The translations under genes were made by a program, and so were the position numbers. This document shows positions 37,856 through 47,429 of a stretch of DNA of 64,000 bases, piece after piece (the stretch's first letter is position 1; each line of letters starts with the position of its first letter). The stretch comes from CAWJKP01 sp963843465 (GTDB lineage: Bacteria > Planctomycetota > Planctomycetia > Pirellulales > Thermoguttaceae), in NCBI GenBank assembly GCA_963843465.1, contig CAWJKP010000001.1:496001-560000 (forward strand), written 5' to 3'. The notes under the pieces were generated by a model that worked only from the letters and a program-made list of their open reading frames with translations, ran no database searches and was not told where the DNA came from.

Positions 37856-40819
37856 ATGCACAAGCAACGACGGACAATCTGCGTAGGTGTGACCCTTGGA
37901 CTAATGACTGTGGCGGCAATGACCGCGCGCGCCGAGAAACTCGACGCGACCCGCTGGCGCGTGACCGACGAGGCCACGGGTGGGAAGATCACGGCGGTCA
38001 CCGACAACCGGCTCGACACGCGCTGGACCGCGTCCGGAGCCCAGGGCCTTGTGATTGACCTCGGCCGGCCCACGATGCTGCACCGCCTGTATCTAACACC
38101 CGGACGCGGCGTCACGAACAGCTATCAGAAGTTGGCCGTCACGTTCATGGCCGAGCCCGACGGCCGCGGCAAAACCGTGACGTGCCATTTCAGGGTGCCG
38201 ACCGGCGAACCCTGGAAAGCCAACGCGCAGCGGAATGTGTTGCGGGCGGGTGGGACCGACGACTTGCTTCCGCCCGACAGGCCCGAGGCCGATCTGCGGT
38301 TCAACCCCATTGTCGCGCGGTACGTACGGATACAAGGGGCGACGCCTCTCGCGGAGGTCATGGCCTACGGCAGTGCCGAGAAGGCGGCTTTCGAGAAGGA
38401 CGCCGCGGTCGTCGTGGCATCCGGCGCGCCGGCCATCCTGCGCGTAGCGGCGGAGGATTTGCGCTACTACCTCGGCGAACTTACCGGACGGCCGCTGCCG
38501 ATCATCGCCCCCGGGGAGGAGGGGGCCTACCCGGGCACGCTCTATAGGATCGTCGACCTCGCCCCGCTGGCCGCGAACTACGAGCAGATGGCGGCAGATT
38601 CGGCCGCAGGCAAGCTGCCCAACGCGCTGGCGCAACACCCGGTCACGAGCCATTGCTGGCGTGGGGTCGCGGGTGGGCTTGACGGCTGGTTCGGACTAGA
38701 CTTCCCCGACCAGGTCAACGTGGAAAGACAGGGCCGGGAGGTGCTATTCAAGGCCTGGCCCTACCGCAACGTGGCCTACAGCGTCTGGGAATTCCTGCGG
38801 CAGCAGGGCGTGGTCTGGGCCGCGCCGGAAGATCACGCCGAGTATGTGCCGACCGGCAAAGGCGTGGACCTGGGCCACCTGCCGCTGCACACCCGCCCGT
38901 CCGCCCAGTGGCGGGAAGGAGGGTGCGAAAGCGACTGGTTCAGCCACGGCCCGGTATATTGGAACACGTTTTACACGGACGACACGTTGTTCGCGGCGCG
39001 GAACGGCGGACCGATCGGCCGCATCTTTCCCGGTCTGGGGTCAGAAGTGCCCCCCGTGCCGCACTCGCAGCCGCGTCCTGACAAGGAGTTCGATGCCGCG
39101 CATCGCAAGGCCGGCAGCTTCGAGGGGAGTCCCCATAACCTGCACAACGTGGTGCCGCCTGCTGCGCTGGAGGCGCATCCCGACTGGTGTGGCATGAATG
39201 CCGACGGCAAGCGGCTGCCCCCCAGCAAGGGCGGGCCCGGCACGTTCTGCTTCACCAATCCGGAGTTGATCCAATTCGTGGCCGACAAGATGGTCTATTG
39301 CAGCGGCAGCCGGGAGGTCAGCGATCTGCTGATACGGATGGTGCCCTCCGACGGCTCGACGTTCTGCCAGTGTGAACGCTGCACGGCGTTGTGCCAGCCG
39401 ATCGAACGCCCCGCCATGGCGTACTGCGCTGGCGACCGGGTGACCTCGGGGCCGTACTACTACTTCATCACGGAGGTGGCGAAGCGCGTCAAGCCGCGGC
39501 GGCCACACCTCGTGATCGAGGCGCTGGCCTATGCCGACTACACGCCCGCCCCGCTGCGCATCGCCAGATTCCCCGACAATACGACCGTGCAGGTGTGCAT
39601 TTACGGCCAGCGCAACCTGCCGCTGACCGCGCCCGCCAACGCCCCGACCCGCGCCTATCTCGAAGCGTGGGCCACGCGCGGCGTGCCGCTTACGCATTGG
39701 GATTACCTGCTGATCCATGCGGAATGGCGGACCCTGACCATGCCGGTGCCGATGGTGACCGCGATCGTGGACCGGGAGCAGTACCTGGCCCGACTCGGGA
39801 TGCTGAACGGCCTGACCCAGTCCGATCGCGGGTCGACCGTTCACAACCCGTGGAACTTCTATGCCTATGGACGGATGATGTGGGACCTGTCGCTGACCGC
39901 CGACAAGATCCTGGACGAGTTCTTCACGGCCTACTACCAGGAGGCCAAGGCGCCGATGCTGGCCTACTACAAAGCACTGGAAACGCACCTCATCGAGAAC
40001 GACGTTTCGCTGGAGGATTTCGCCTACGACCTTGGCCCGAATCCGGCGATGTTCACGCCGGAACTGATTGTGAGGTTGCGGGCGGAACTCGGAAAGGCAA
40101 GGGTCGCGGCCAGCACGTACTACGTGAAGGCCCGCGTGGAACGGGCCGCACAGGACCTGGAGTGGGCGATCTCCGCGGCGGCACGCCGCAGTCTGGACAA
40201 GTCTGTGGCCCTGCACTACGGCAAGAAGGAGTACGTCTGCCATCGGCGGACCGGCGCGATCACCGTGGACGGGAAGCTCGACGACCCGGGCTGGCAGCAT
40301 GTGCCGGTCGCGGGCGGCTTCGTGCGGCCCAATACCTACGAGTCGGCGCCGGCGAACGAGCAGACCGAGTTCCGCATGACCTGGGACGATACGGCGCTGT
40401 ACGTCGCGGTGCGGTGCGCCAACACCAATGTGGCTCACCTGAAGCCGGCGGACAGCGTGTGGGGCATGGATCACATTGAATTCTTCATCGTGCCCACATC
40501 AGGCTACACGGCGGGGTATTACCAGGCCGCCGTTTCGGCGGCGGGCAAGGTCTGGGGGCCCCAACACTTTCTGGGCGATTATATGTGGGGCAAGGACCTG
40601 ACGGCACTGCCGCCCTACGATGCGGCGGCGCATTGCGGAGACGGGGCATGGACGTGCGAGTTCGTCGTGCCGTTCAAGACATTGAAGACGGGTGCCCCCA
40701 AGGCGGGCGACTCCTGGCGAGTCAACCTCGTGCGCGGTGCCAGTTCCTGGTCCCGGCTTCCGTTTGGCAACTGGCATCTGTACCGCGATTTCGACTTCAT
40801 TACCTTTGCGGCCCAGTAA
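37856..40819 (+). CDS. Large secreted DUF4838 protein with N-terminal discoidin-like and C-terminal CBM9-like domains
   Basis: 987 residues and intact. A signal peptide is followed by an F5/8-type-C-like domain (about 35-165; ITAVTDNRLDTRWTASG). The DUF4838 body follows (YSVWEFLRQQGVVWAAPED, HPDWCGMNADGKRL, FCQCERCTALC, LEAWATRGVPLTHWDYLLI). From about residue 790 comes a CBM9-like carbohydrate-binding domain (ITVDGKLDDPGWQHVPVAGG, WGMDHIEFFIVPTSG, WRVNLVRG). Large exported glycan-processing protein; activity of DUF4838 is unknown. A frameshifted relative is at 13432. Its 3-prime end is the border of repeat copy B. Confidence 0.8.
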   Translation: MHKQRRTICVGVTLGLMTVAAMTARAEKLDATRWRVTDEATGGKITAVTDNRLDTRWTASGAQGLVIDLGRPTMLHRLYLTPGRGVTNSYQKLAVTFMAEPDGRGKTVTCHFRVPTGEPWKANAQRNVLRAGGTDDLLPPDRPEADLRFNPIVARYVRIQGATPLAEVMAYGSAEKAAFEKDAAVVVASGAPAILRVAAEDLRYYLGELTGRPLPIIAPGEEGAYPGTLYRIVDLAPLAANYEQMAADSAAGKLPNALAQHPVTSHCWRGVAGGLDGWFGLDFPDQVNVERQGREVLFKAWPYRNVAYSVWEFLRQQGVVWAAPEDHAEYVPTGKGVDLGHLPLHTRPSAQWREGGCESDWFSHGPVYWNTFYTDDTLFAARNGGPIGRIFPGLGSEVPPVPHSQPRPDKEFDAAHRKAGSFEGSPHNLHNVVPPAALEAHPDWCGMNADGKRLPPSKGGPGTFCFTNPELIQFVADKMVYCSGSREVSDLLIRMVPSDGSTFCQCERCTALCQPIERPAMAYCAGDRVTSGPYYYFITEVAKRVKPRRPHLVIEALAYADYTPAPLRIARFPDNTTVQVCIYGQRNLPLTAPANAPTRAYLEAWATRGVPLTHWDYLLIHAEWRTLTMPVPMVTAIVDREQYLARLGMLNGLTQSDRGSTVHNPWNFYAYGRMMWDLSLTADKILDEFFTAYYQEAKAPMLAYYKALETHLIENDVSLEDFAYDLGPNPAMFTPELIVRLRAELGKARVAASTYYVKARVERAAQDLEWAISAAARRSLDKSVALHYGKKEYVCHRRTGAITVDGKLDDPGWQHVPVAGGFVRPNTYESAPANEQTEFRMTWDDTALYVAVRCANTNVAHLKPADSVWGMDHIEFFIVPTSGYTAGYYQAAVSAAGKVWGPQHFLGDYMWGKDLTALPPYDAAAHCGDGAWTCEFVVPFKTLKTGAPKAGDSWRVNLVRGASSWSRLPFGNWHLYRDFDFITFAAQ

Positions 40820-40976
40820 ACGCGCTCAGCACCCCGCTGTGGCGTCGTAACCGCCAGACGGCTCCTGGGTCGTCATAGCCCTGGACCGCGCCTCCATCGC
40901 GCGCTGGGCGCGTCGGGGCCGTGTGCTTGGCTGGCAGACGCCATTCCGGAAGGTAAAATAGCGGTCATCCGAGAGG
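40818..40976 (+). repeat. Dispersed repeat, copy B
   Basis: Starts at the stop of the DUF4838 gene with taaacgcgctcagc and continues through catagccctgga, ctgggcgcgtcggggccgtg, tggctggcagacgcca and ggaaggtaaaatagcggtca. Nearly the same as copy C (49990), except that it lacks the ARH coding start: after ggtcat it jumps to gaggtgaccggctat, which corresponds to the last codons of the ARH piece in copy C. Confidence 0.75.
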
Positions 40977-41025
40977 TGACCGGCTATCATTAGTGCGCCG
41001 CGGTGGTATTTCGGGAGGTCGTGCC

Positions 41026-41340
41026 ATGAAACCCGGTTCGCGCGACAGGTCCTATCCGATCCTTATCACCGGCCAGGAGTTGAAGGAACTCAAGGAGCTG
41101 ACCTACATGATGGCGGAGGCGTTCGGCCTGGACGGTCGCGTTGAGCGTTACCAGGGTAAGCGGCCCATCGGGTTCTACCGCTGGGATCTCGACTGCCTGG
41201 AGGACGTACTCTCGATAAGCGTGGACGAGCTTCGGGGCGAGGTGGGTGAGGCGAGCCAACGATACCAGGCGCTGGCGAACCTCTCCAAGCGTATCAAAGC
41301 CCTTCGCTCCAGGGCGTACCGGGACATGAAAACGGACTGA
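41026..41340 (+). CDS. Small conserved hypothetical protein
   Basis: 104 residues from ATG 41026, preceded by gggaggtcgtgcc. Predicted mostly helical (ITGQELKELKELTYMMAEAF, LRGEVGEASQRYQALANLSK) and basic at its end. It lies 14 bp upstream of the HEAT-like gene and may be co-transcribed. Family not recognised. Confidence 0.6.
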   Translation: MKPGSRDRSYPILITGQELKELKELTYMMAEAFGLDGRVERYQGKRPIGFYRWDLDCLEDVLSISVDELRGEVGEASQRYQALANLSKRIKALRSRAYRDMKTD

Positions 41341-41354
41341 CGAGGATTTCGAGA

Positions 41355-42209
41355 ATGGATAGTTCAACTTTGCCTTCGCCGCTGGAACGATTGAGCCGGG
41401 CCGGTGACCCCCGCGACACGTGGCGATGGGAGCAGGGCGATCCCGATTACATCAAGCAGTTTGGGTTGGGCCCTGAGCACATTCCGTCGCTGATCGACCT
41501 CGCCCGGCAGTGGGCGGAGGACAAGGAGCGGCCCGAGGACGACACGCTCTACGCGCCGGTCCACGCCTGGCGGGCCCTGGGACAACTGCGGGCTGTGGAG
41601 GCGGTCGAACCCCTCCTGGCCATGCAGAACCAGCTCGACAAGGAGAGCCCTGACTGGTACTTGGAGGAGTTCCACAACGTCTTCGGCTGGATTGGCCCAC
41701 CGGCGATCCCTGCCCTGGCTGCCTATTTGGCCGACCGTCAAAATGCCGAGTTCCCCCGCGGATCGGCGGCCAACGGCCTGTGTCAGATTGGCAAGAGGCA
41801 TCCCGAGGCTCGTGACGAGGTGGTCGGGATACTCACCCAGCAACTAGCGCAGAACGAACCAGAGGTCTATTCGCTCAATGGCTTCCTCATCGGCTACCTG
41901 GCGGATCTCAAGGCAGTGGAGTCCGCCGAGGTGATCGAGCGGGCCTATGCGGCCGGGGTGGTCGATGAAATGGTCTGCGGTTACTGGACGAAGATTCGCA
42001 AGGAACTGGGCGTTGAGGGGCTGGGCCTGGTGCCTGATCGGGAAGGTTCCCCCTTTGGGAGCTTGATGCCTCGGCCACGCTTCCCTCACCTGCCACTGCC
42101 GGACCATGACGACCGTGACCGAGACCACCAGCGCGAGCGGGATAAGAAGGAGAAGGCCAAGCGGAAGCAGCAAGAGAAGGCGAAGAAACGGAACCGGAAG
42201 AGGCGGTAA
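41355..42209 (+). CDS. HEAT-like repeat protein (DUF1186-like) with basic tail
   Basis: 284 residues. About residues 25-215 are alpha-helical repeats (YAPVHAWRALGQLRAVEAVE, FHNVFGWIGPPAIPALAAYL, NGFLIGYLADLKAVESAEVI), similar to DUF1186-type proteins. The last 45 residues are dominated by Lys, Arg and Glu. The start ATG 41355 has a weak ribosome site (gaggatttcgaga). Likely a protein-interaction scaffold; function unknown. Confidence 0.6.
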   Translation: MDSSTLPSPLERLSRAGDPRDTWRWEQGDPDYIKQFGLGPEHIPSLIDLARQWAEDKERPEDDTLYAPVHAWRALGQLRAVEAVEPLLAMQNQLDKESPDWYLEEFHNVFGWIGPPAIPALAAYLADRQNAEFPRGSAANGLCQIGKRHPEARDEVVGILTQQLAQNEPEVYSLNGFLIGYLADLKAVESAEVIERAYAAGVVDEMVCGYWTKIRKELGVEGLGLVPDREGSPFGSLMPRPRFPHLPLPDHDDRDRDHQRERDKKEKAKRKQQEKAKKRNRKRR

Positions 42210-42258
42210 CAGGGCGATCCGATCAAGGTAAATTGAGTGTCTAGCCGAGAAGCGCATC

Positions 42259-43134
42259 ATGAAGACAAAGCCGTCACGATGGTTCCTGATACTTGCATTC
42301 AGCGTGGTTGCGAGCGCGGCGGCTCAGGAGACCACAAAAGCCGTCCCTGGCTCGGCTATTGGCCTACCACACTGGGACATGGATACCCTCGTAAAGGCGC
42401 CCAAGGCTTATTCGGCCGATGCGCCGTTGGCCAAGGGCGTGGCGTCGGTGTTCTACGAAGGGTTGCCCTGGCGCAAGAAGCCCACCCGGGTGTTTGCCTA
42501 TTACGGCTTGCCAAACGTTGCACCAGGTACGAAAGTACCGGGGATGGTCTTGGTGCATGGAGGTGGCGGATCGGCTTTCGACGTCTGGGTCCGGCTGTGG
42601 AACTCTCGCGGCTATGCCGCCATCGCCATGGATACTTGCGGCTGCGTGCCCATCGGCTCGTACGGCAAGTGGCAGCGGCATGACGCCGGTGGACCGTCCG
42701 GTTGGGGCGGCTTCGATCAGGTCGATGAACCGGCCGAAGATCAGTGGACCTATCACGCCGTCGCCGACGTGGTTCTGGCCCATTCGCTCTTGCGGTGGCT
42801 GCCCGAGGTCGATCCAGAACGGATCGGGGTGACCGGGATCTCTTGGGGCGGCTACTTGACGTGCATCGTCTCGGGCGTTGATTCGCGCTTTCGCTTCGCC
42901 GTTCCGGTGTACGGCTGCGGATTCCTTGGCGACAATTCAGTTTGGCTCCCCGAGTTCCAGAAGATGGGACCGGAAAGAGCGGCACGATGGCTGAGCCGGT
43001 GGGACCCTTCGGTCTGGTTGCGGCAGAGCAAGATGCCCATGCTCTGGGTGGCGGGGACCAACGATTTCGCTTATCCCATGGACTCGCTCCAGAAGTCGTA
43101 CCGCCTAGTCTCTCATCTTGATCCTTTCGACTGA
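42259..43134 (+). CDS. Acetyl xylan esterase-like secreted hydrolase, shortened at the C-terminus
   Basis: 291 residues; signal peptide, then KPTRVFAYYGLPN, GMVLVHGGGGSAFDVWVRLW, and a GISWGG nucleophile near residue 194. An Asp lies in VAGTNDFAYPMDSL. In relatives about 60 further residues follow and carry the catalytic His; here the frame ends with LVSHLDPFD, so the His may be missing. It ends 14 bp before the GH29 remnant. Probably inactive or recently truncated. Confidence 0.6.
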   Translation: MKTKPSRWFLILAFSVVASAAAQETTKAVPGSAIGLPHWDMDTLVKAPKAYSADAPLAKGVASVFYEGLPWRKKPTRVFAYYGLPNVAPGTKVPGMVLVHGGGGSAFDVWVRLWNSRGYAAIAMDTCGCVPIGSYGKWQRHDAGGPSGWGGFDQVDEPAEDQWTYHAVADVVLAHSLLRWLPEVDPERIGVTGISWGGYLTCIVSGVDSRFRFAVPVYGCGFLGDNSVWLPEFQKMGPERAARWLSRWDPSVWLRQSKMPMLWVAGTNDFAYPMDSLQKSYRLVSHLDPFD

Positions 43135-43148
43135 CGGAGGAAACCTCA

Positions 43149-43950
43149 ATGAACCACAACGTGAAGATCAAGAAGTACCTCGTCTTCGCTGGCCTTCTGG
43201 CCGCAATCCTAGCGACCGCCCGCGCGGCAACTGCCGACAAGCTCAGCCCCGCGGCCAATCTGCCCATCGCCCCCGGGCCGTTCAAGCCCACCTGGGAATC
43301 GCTGAAGCAGTACGAGTGCCCCGAGTGGTTTCGCGATGCCAAGTTCGGCATCTGGGCCCACTGGAGCGCCCAGTGCCAGCCCGAGCAGGGCGATTGGTAC
43401 GCCCGTTCCATGTACGAGGAGGGGAGCGCCGACTACAAGTATCACGTGGCACACTACGGCCACCCCTCCAAGTTCGGCTTCAAGGACATCGACCACATCT
43501 GGCACGCCGAGCACTGGGACCCCGACAAGCTCATCCAGCTCTATAAGCGGGCCGGTGCGAAGTATTTCGTCGCCTTGGCCAACCACCACGATAACGGAGC
43601 CTGAAGGACGTGGTCACGGAACTGGTCGATATCGTGAGCAAGAACGGCAATCTGTTGCTGAATATCCCCGTGCGGGGCGACGGCACCATCGACGAGAAGG
43701 AACTGACATTCCTCGCGGGGCTGACGCAATGGATGGACATCAACGGCGAAGGCATCTTCAGCACCCGGCCATTCACCATCTTCGGCGAGGCCAGTGTCCG
43801 CTTCACCACCAAGGGCGATACCCTCTACGCTTTCTTCCTTGGTTGGCCGAACAAGCCGCTGGCGATCCGTGCCCTGGCCAAGGGCTCACCGCTGGTCACG
43901 GGCGATGTCGCCGACGTGCGTCTTCTGGGGCACGCCGTTGCGTTGCGCGA
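43149..43950 (+). pseudogene. GH29 alpha-L-fucosidase with large internal deletion
   Basis: ATG 43149 follows cggaggaaacctca. Signal peptide, then WFRDAKFGIWAHWSAQCQPE and YFVALANHHDNGA and a stop at 43603. Directly after it, in another frame, the C-terminal half of the same family continues (LVDIVSKNGNLLLNIPVRGD, MDINGEGIFSTRPF) until about 43950. The missing middle contained the nucleophile Asp. GH29 removes alpha-linked fucose. Confidence 0.75.
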
Positions 43951-43952
43951 GG

Positions 43953-44252
43953 AAGCCCAACACCCAGGAAATCTTGCTGGGGACCGGCGTGCTCGGCGGC
44001 AATCCACAGTTCTGCGCCGCGATCAACCGTCACGTACTGGCCGACCCAGCCGACTGGGGAACCCCCGCGAAGTTCTACCAGCCAGAACCGTGCAACTGGC
44101 ACTCCAAGTTCTTCCACGAACACAGCCTCGACCACAAAGCCTACGGCTTCTGCCACGACAACGTCGTCGGCGAACAATCCGCGTTTTTCAGCGGCAAGGG
44201 GCGGGAGCTGATCGTAACCTTGTATTGGGACTTCAAGCCGGGCAACGCATAG
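43953..44252 (+). pseudogene. GH64 beta-1,3-glucanase-like, 3-prime fragment
   Basis: The frame reads PNTQEILLGTGVLGGNPQFC followed by AAINRHVLA and WHSKFFHEHSLDHKAYGFCH then VTLYWDF, and stops at 44252. This resembles the end of GH64 / thaumatin-like beta-1,3-glucanases, in which an F(F/W)H.HS...(Y)GF(A/C) segment precedes the last strand. The N-terminal 250 residues are missing. It is joined directly behind the GH29 remnant. Confidence 0.5.
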
Positions 44253-44289
44253 GCGATGGGGCCATCGTGAAGAAATTGGAACGCAGGCA

Positions 44290-45351
44290 ATGCACAACAA
44301 GAAAACGTGCCGGGCAGCGGTAGCTGGCGCAATGGCAACCTTTCTGGTCCTCTCGGCAGCGGCACGGGCTGAGGGCCTGATTCTCCATCGCGGCGACCTG
44401 GTCGTCACGAGCGGCGACTCGATTACCTACATGTCGCACTACAGCCGTCTGGTGGAGATCTACCTGCTGGTCACGCGGCCGGAGCTGGAGTTACGGGTGA
44501 TGAAGTGCCAGCGAGGCTGCGGCGGCTCAGCCGGCGAGTTCGTCGCCAATACGCTCGAAGAGGAACTAGTCGGCCTCAAGCCCAAGGTGCATACCGTCTG
44601 CTTCGGGATGAATGACGGCGGACGAGGCCAGCCGTGGCGGGAAGCGACCGGCGAAGCCTACGCGCGGGCCCTGCGGCGGATCGTGGAGCGGAACCGCCAG
44701 AACGGCACGCTCACCCTCGTGGCATCGCCCGGCGTGGTCGACGGTCTTTCCTACACGGTAGGCCCCGGCGCGGGCGCCGACGGTTACAACCGCACGCTGG
44801 CGAACCTCACGGCTATCGCCAAGAAAGTCGCGGAGGAGACCGGCTCTCCGTTTGCCGACATCCACGACCCGATGATGCGGATGATGAAGGGCGCCGAAGC
44901 GGACTACGGCGTCCGCTTCCCGCGTACGCAGCTTGATGATGGCGTGAATCTAGCCGAAGAGTTCCCGGAGAATCCCTTCAGCGGGCTGATCGCCCGAGTG
45001 GATCAAGCGGTCCTGGACAAGCAGGTGTACGAGCGCGAGATGTACGACTGCTATCTGAACGTCGGGATGCTCCGGGGCGATCTCAGACAACCCCCGGCCC
45101 AGAAAGACGCTGCCGAGTTCTTCAAGACGATGGATAGATTTATCCAGCGGTACTTGCCCAACGACGCGAAGGTCCGGACGATCTACGTCACGCTGCGCGA
45201 GCGAATGTTGGGGCAGCATGACAAACATGTCCCAGCCGAAGAACTCGGCGCGCTCCGCGAGGCCGCGTTGGCACGGGACAGGGAGTACCACGCAGCCGCA
45301 CGGGCCCTGATCCGACCGGTCCGCCACACGATTCTCGTTGAACCACTGTGA
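44290..45351 (+). CDS. SGNH/GDSL hydrolase, catalytic centre incomplete by in-frame deletion
   Basis: 353 residues; the signal peptide is followed by VVTSGDSITYMSHYSRLVEI and FGMNDGGRG. The intact relative at 54928 has DAVHFGPPGQ with the catalytic His and a beta-rich region of about 130 residues before GVNLAEAALKAGPV. Here these are absent: the sequence passes from FPRTQ directly to LDDGVNLAEEFPENP. So the Ser and Asn remain but the Asp-x-x-His is gone. The rest (C-terminal helical region) continues normally. Probably not catalytic. Confidence 0.65.
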   Translation: MHNKKTCRAAVAGAMATFLVLSAAARAEGLILHRGDLVVTSGDSITYMSHYSRLVEIYLLVTRPELELRVMKCQRGCGGSAGEFVANTLEEELVGLKPKVHTVCFGMNDGGRGQPWREATGEAYARALRRIVERNRQNGTLTLVASPGVVDGLSYTVGPGAGADGYNRTLANLTAIAKKVAEETGSPFADIHDPMMRMMKGAEADYGVRFPRTQLDDGVNLAEEFPENPFSGLIARVDQAVLDKQVYEREMYDCYLNVGMLRGDLRQPPAQKDAAEFFKTMDRFIQRYLPNDAKVRTIYVTLRERMLGQHDKHVPAEELGALREAALARDREYHAAARALIRPVRHTILVEPL

Positions 45352-45372
45352 GGATTCACCTGGAACGACAAC

Positions 45373-45927
45373 ATGGCCGCCAAGTCAACCATTTTCGAGC
45401 CCAAGGTGCTCGGGGGATTCGCTCAGCGCGGTGCTCGACGACGCAATCGACGGCCAAGTCGGCTAAAGCTGCCACTGAGGATCAAGCAGATCCTGGCCTG
45501 GGCGGATGCCTACCATGAGCAGACGGGCCAATGGCCGACCGTGAGGGCGGGGACCATCGAGGGATCGTCCGGCGAAACCTGGGGGAGAATCGACCACTCT
45601 CTGTTTGACGGACGACGGGGACTACCTGCCGGTAGTTCGCTAGCGAAACTGCTGGCCAAATACCGACGTGCGCCCAACCGCATGGCCCTACCCTCCTTGA
45701 GCATCGAGCAAATCCTGAAGTGGGCGGATACTGAGCAGCGGCGCACGGGCTGCTGGCCCACGAGCAATTCCGGGCACGTCAGGGATGCGCCACGCGAAAC
45801 ATGGCTCGGCATCAGTTCGGCCTTGTATTCGGGCGGCCGCGGTCTTCCTGGCGGCACGACGTTGCGGCAACTGCTCATCAAGCATGGACGGATAAAGCCG
45901 GATCGGCGGCCTGCCCCTCGAAGCTGA
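45373..45927 (+). CDS. Planctomycete-type protein with two ADAx-WPT repeats
   Basis: 184 residues. Two repeats of about 62 residues align well: IKQILAWADAYHEQTGQWPT with GETWGRIDHSLFDGRRGLPA, and IEQILKWADTEQRRTGCWPT with RETWLGISSALYSGGRGLPG. Each ends in a conserved L..LL......R. Such repeats occur in many copies in planctomycete genomes; they may bind DNA, but their role is unknown. It lies 21 bp after the SGNH gene. Confidence 0.65.
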   Translation: MAAKSTIFEPKVLGGFAQRGARRRNRRPSRLKLPLRIKQILAWADAYHEQTGQWPTVRAGTIEGSSGETWGRIDHSLFDGRRGLPAGSSLAKLLAKYRRAPNRMALPSLSIEQILKWADTEQRRTGCWPTSNSGHVRDAPRETWLGISSALYSGGRGLPGGTTLRQLLIKHGRIKPDRRPAPRS

Positions 45928-46043
45928 CACTGATTTCTCACTGGTGCCCGCTTGCATTTCCCAGCAGACCGGCTCTAATCACTAGATTCCGCATTGCGAA
46001 CTGACCCGATCATCTCCGTTACCCGATAAGGAGACCCAGAATC

Positions 46044-46373
46044 ATGGCCAAAGCCGCCCCCAAGAAGCCCCTCACCAAGTCCGACCTGCTGGCCAACGTC
46101 GCCGCCGCCACCGAGCTTTCCAAGAAGCAGGTGGCGGCCGTGCTGGAGGCCCTGGTGGCCGAGATCAAGAAGAGCCTGGGCAACAAGGGCGCGGGCGTGA
46201 TCGCCATCCCCGGGCTGGTGAAGATCGAGAAGAAGCGCATCCCAGCCCGTAAGGCCCAGAAGGGCGTCCCCAACCCCTTCAAGCCCGGCGAGCTGATGGA
46301 CCGGCCGGCAAAGCCCGCCTACGACAAGGTCAAGGTGCGGGCGCTGAAGCTGCTGAAGGACATGGCGAAGTAG
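46044..46373 (+). CDS. HU-family DNA-binding protein
   Basis: 109 residues; ATG 46044 follows aaggagacccagaatc. The Lys-rich N-terminus precedes the HU/IHF fold: LTKSDLLANVAAATELSKKQ (helices), then VIAIPGLVKIEKKRIPARKA (beta arm base) and KPGELMDRPAKPAYDKVKVR. HU bends and packages DNA. It is complete. Confidence 0.85.
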   Translation: MAKAAPKKPLTKSDLLANVAAATELSKKQVAAVLEALVAEIKKSLGNKGAGVIAIPGLVKIEKKRIPARKAQKGVPNPFKPGELMDRPAKPAYDKVKVRALKLLKDMAK

Positions 46374-46420
46374 CAGGCGGAGCAAGGCTCCGGCTTATGT
46401 TCCACTGGTAGGAGACCACG

Positions 46421-46630
46421 ATGGCAAAGAAGAAGGTTGTGAAGAAGGCCAAGCCGCCGGCCCGAGAGCCCGCGACTCCCAAGTCCGTTCAGCCCCGCAC
46501 CTGGCGAAAGATGTGCAAGCTGGCCAGCGACGCCCTACTGGCATTGGAGGCCGGAGACCTGAAACAGGTGAAGAACCAATTGGAGGCCCTACGGGCCATC
46601 GCCACCTGCGCGGACGCGGTCGAGGGCTGA
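46421..46630 (+). CDS. Small basic hypothetical protein
   Basis: 69 residues from ATG 46421 with an exact aggag site (taggagaccacg). The start is Lys-rich (MAKKKVVKKAKPPAREPATP), then a helix (RKMCKLASDALLALEAGDLK). It follows the HU gene by 48 bp and may be a second nucleoid-type protein; function unknown. Confidence 0.55.
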   Translation: MAKKKVVKKAKPPAREPATPKSVQPRTWRKMCKLASDALLALEAGDLKQVKNQLEALRAIATCADAVEG

Positions 46631-46690
46631 AGTAGGAGCCCGGCACGGTTCCCGGGAAGTAGAACGTGGTTTCTACGAAAGGGAGAACCA

Positions 46691-47366
46691 ATGAGACCCA
46701 GCGGAATCCTGATTCGCAGCGCAGTCATCGCCGCTTTGGGCGGTTTGCTCTTCGGGTTCGATACGGCCGTGATCTCCGGCACCACCGCTTGGCTGAAGTC
46801 GGGCTTCGTCAGCGAGATCGCGGCGAAAGTGTATCCTCTCTTGCCTTCGATCTCGAAGGAATCGGTGCTCGGGTTCATGCTCGGATTCACGGTCGCCGGC
46901 GCGCTGATCGGAACAATCCTCGGCTCGATCGGGGTTGGCAAACCGACCGACGCTGTTGGTCGACGTGGCATTCTGTTCGCGCTGGCCGCTCTGTACTTCG
47001 TCTCCGCCGTCGGATGTGGATTGGCGTGGGGTTGGTGGTCGTTCATGATCTTTCGGTTCATCGGAGGCTTGGCGGTAGGCGGCGCGTCGGTCGTCTCGCC
47101 GATGTACATCGCCGAGATTTCCCCGGCCAGATACCGTGGACGTTCTTGTAGCTTTCACGCAGTTCAACATCGTGTTGGGCATCCTGCTGGCCTACCTGTC
47201 CAACTATGTGATCGGCAATCTTCACCTCGGTACGAACGAGTGCCGCTGGATGTTCGGCGTGATGGCCGCGCCTTCCGCCGTCTTCTTCGTCTTGCTGTTC
47301 TTGACTCCTGAGAGTCCACGCTGGCTCCTGGCCAAAGGGCGCGTCGAAGAAGCCCGGTGCCGTGCC
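46691..47366 (+). pseudogene. MFS sugar porter, N-terminal half only, frameshifted
   Basis: ATG 46691 follows aaagggagaacc. It begins with a sugar porter sequence (GGLLFGFDTAVISGT, DAVGRRGILF, GGLAVGGASVVSPMYIAEIS). At about 47140 the frame changes, and homology continues as FTQFNIVLGILLAYLSNYVI, then FFVLLFLTPESPRWLLAKGR. It ends there, before TM7, and the rest (about 250 residues) is absent. A GH32 gene follows directly. Confidence 0.75.
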
Positions 47367-47429
47367 GGAGTACGACGAACGCATCCGACAACGCATGTTC
47401 CTCGATGTTTGCCGCAAGGAGCTATCATA

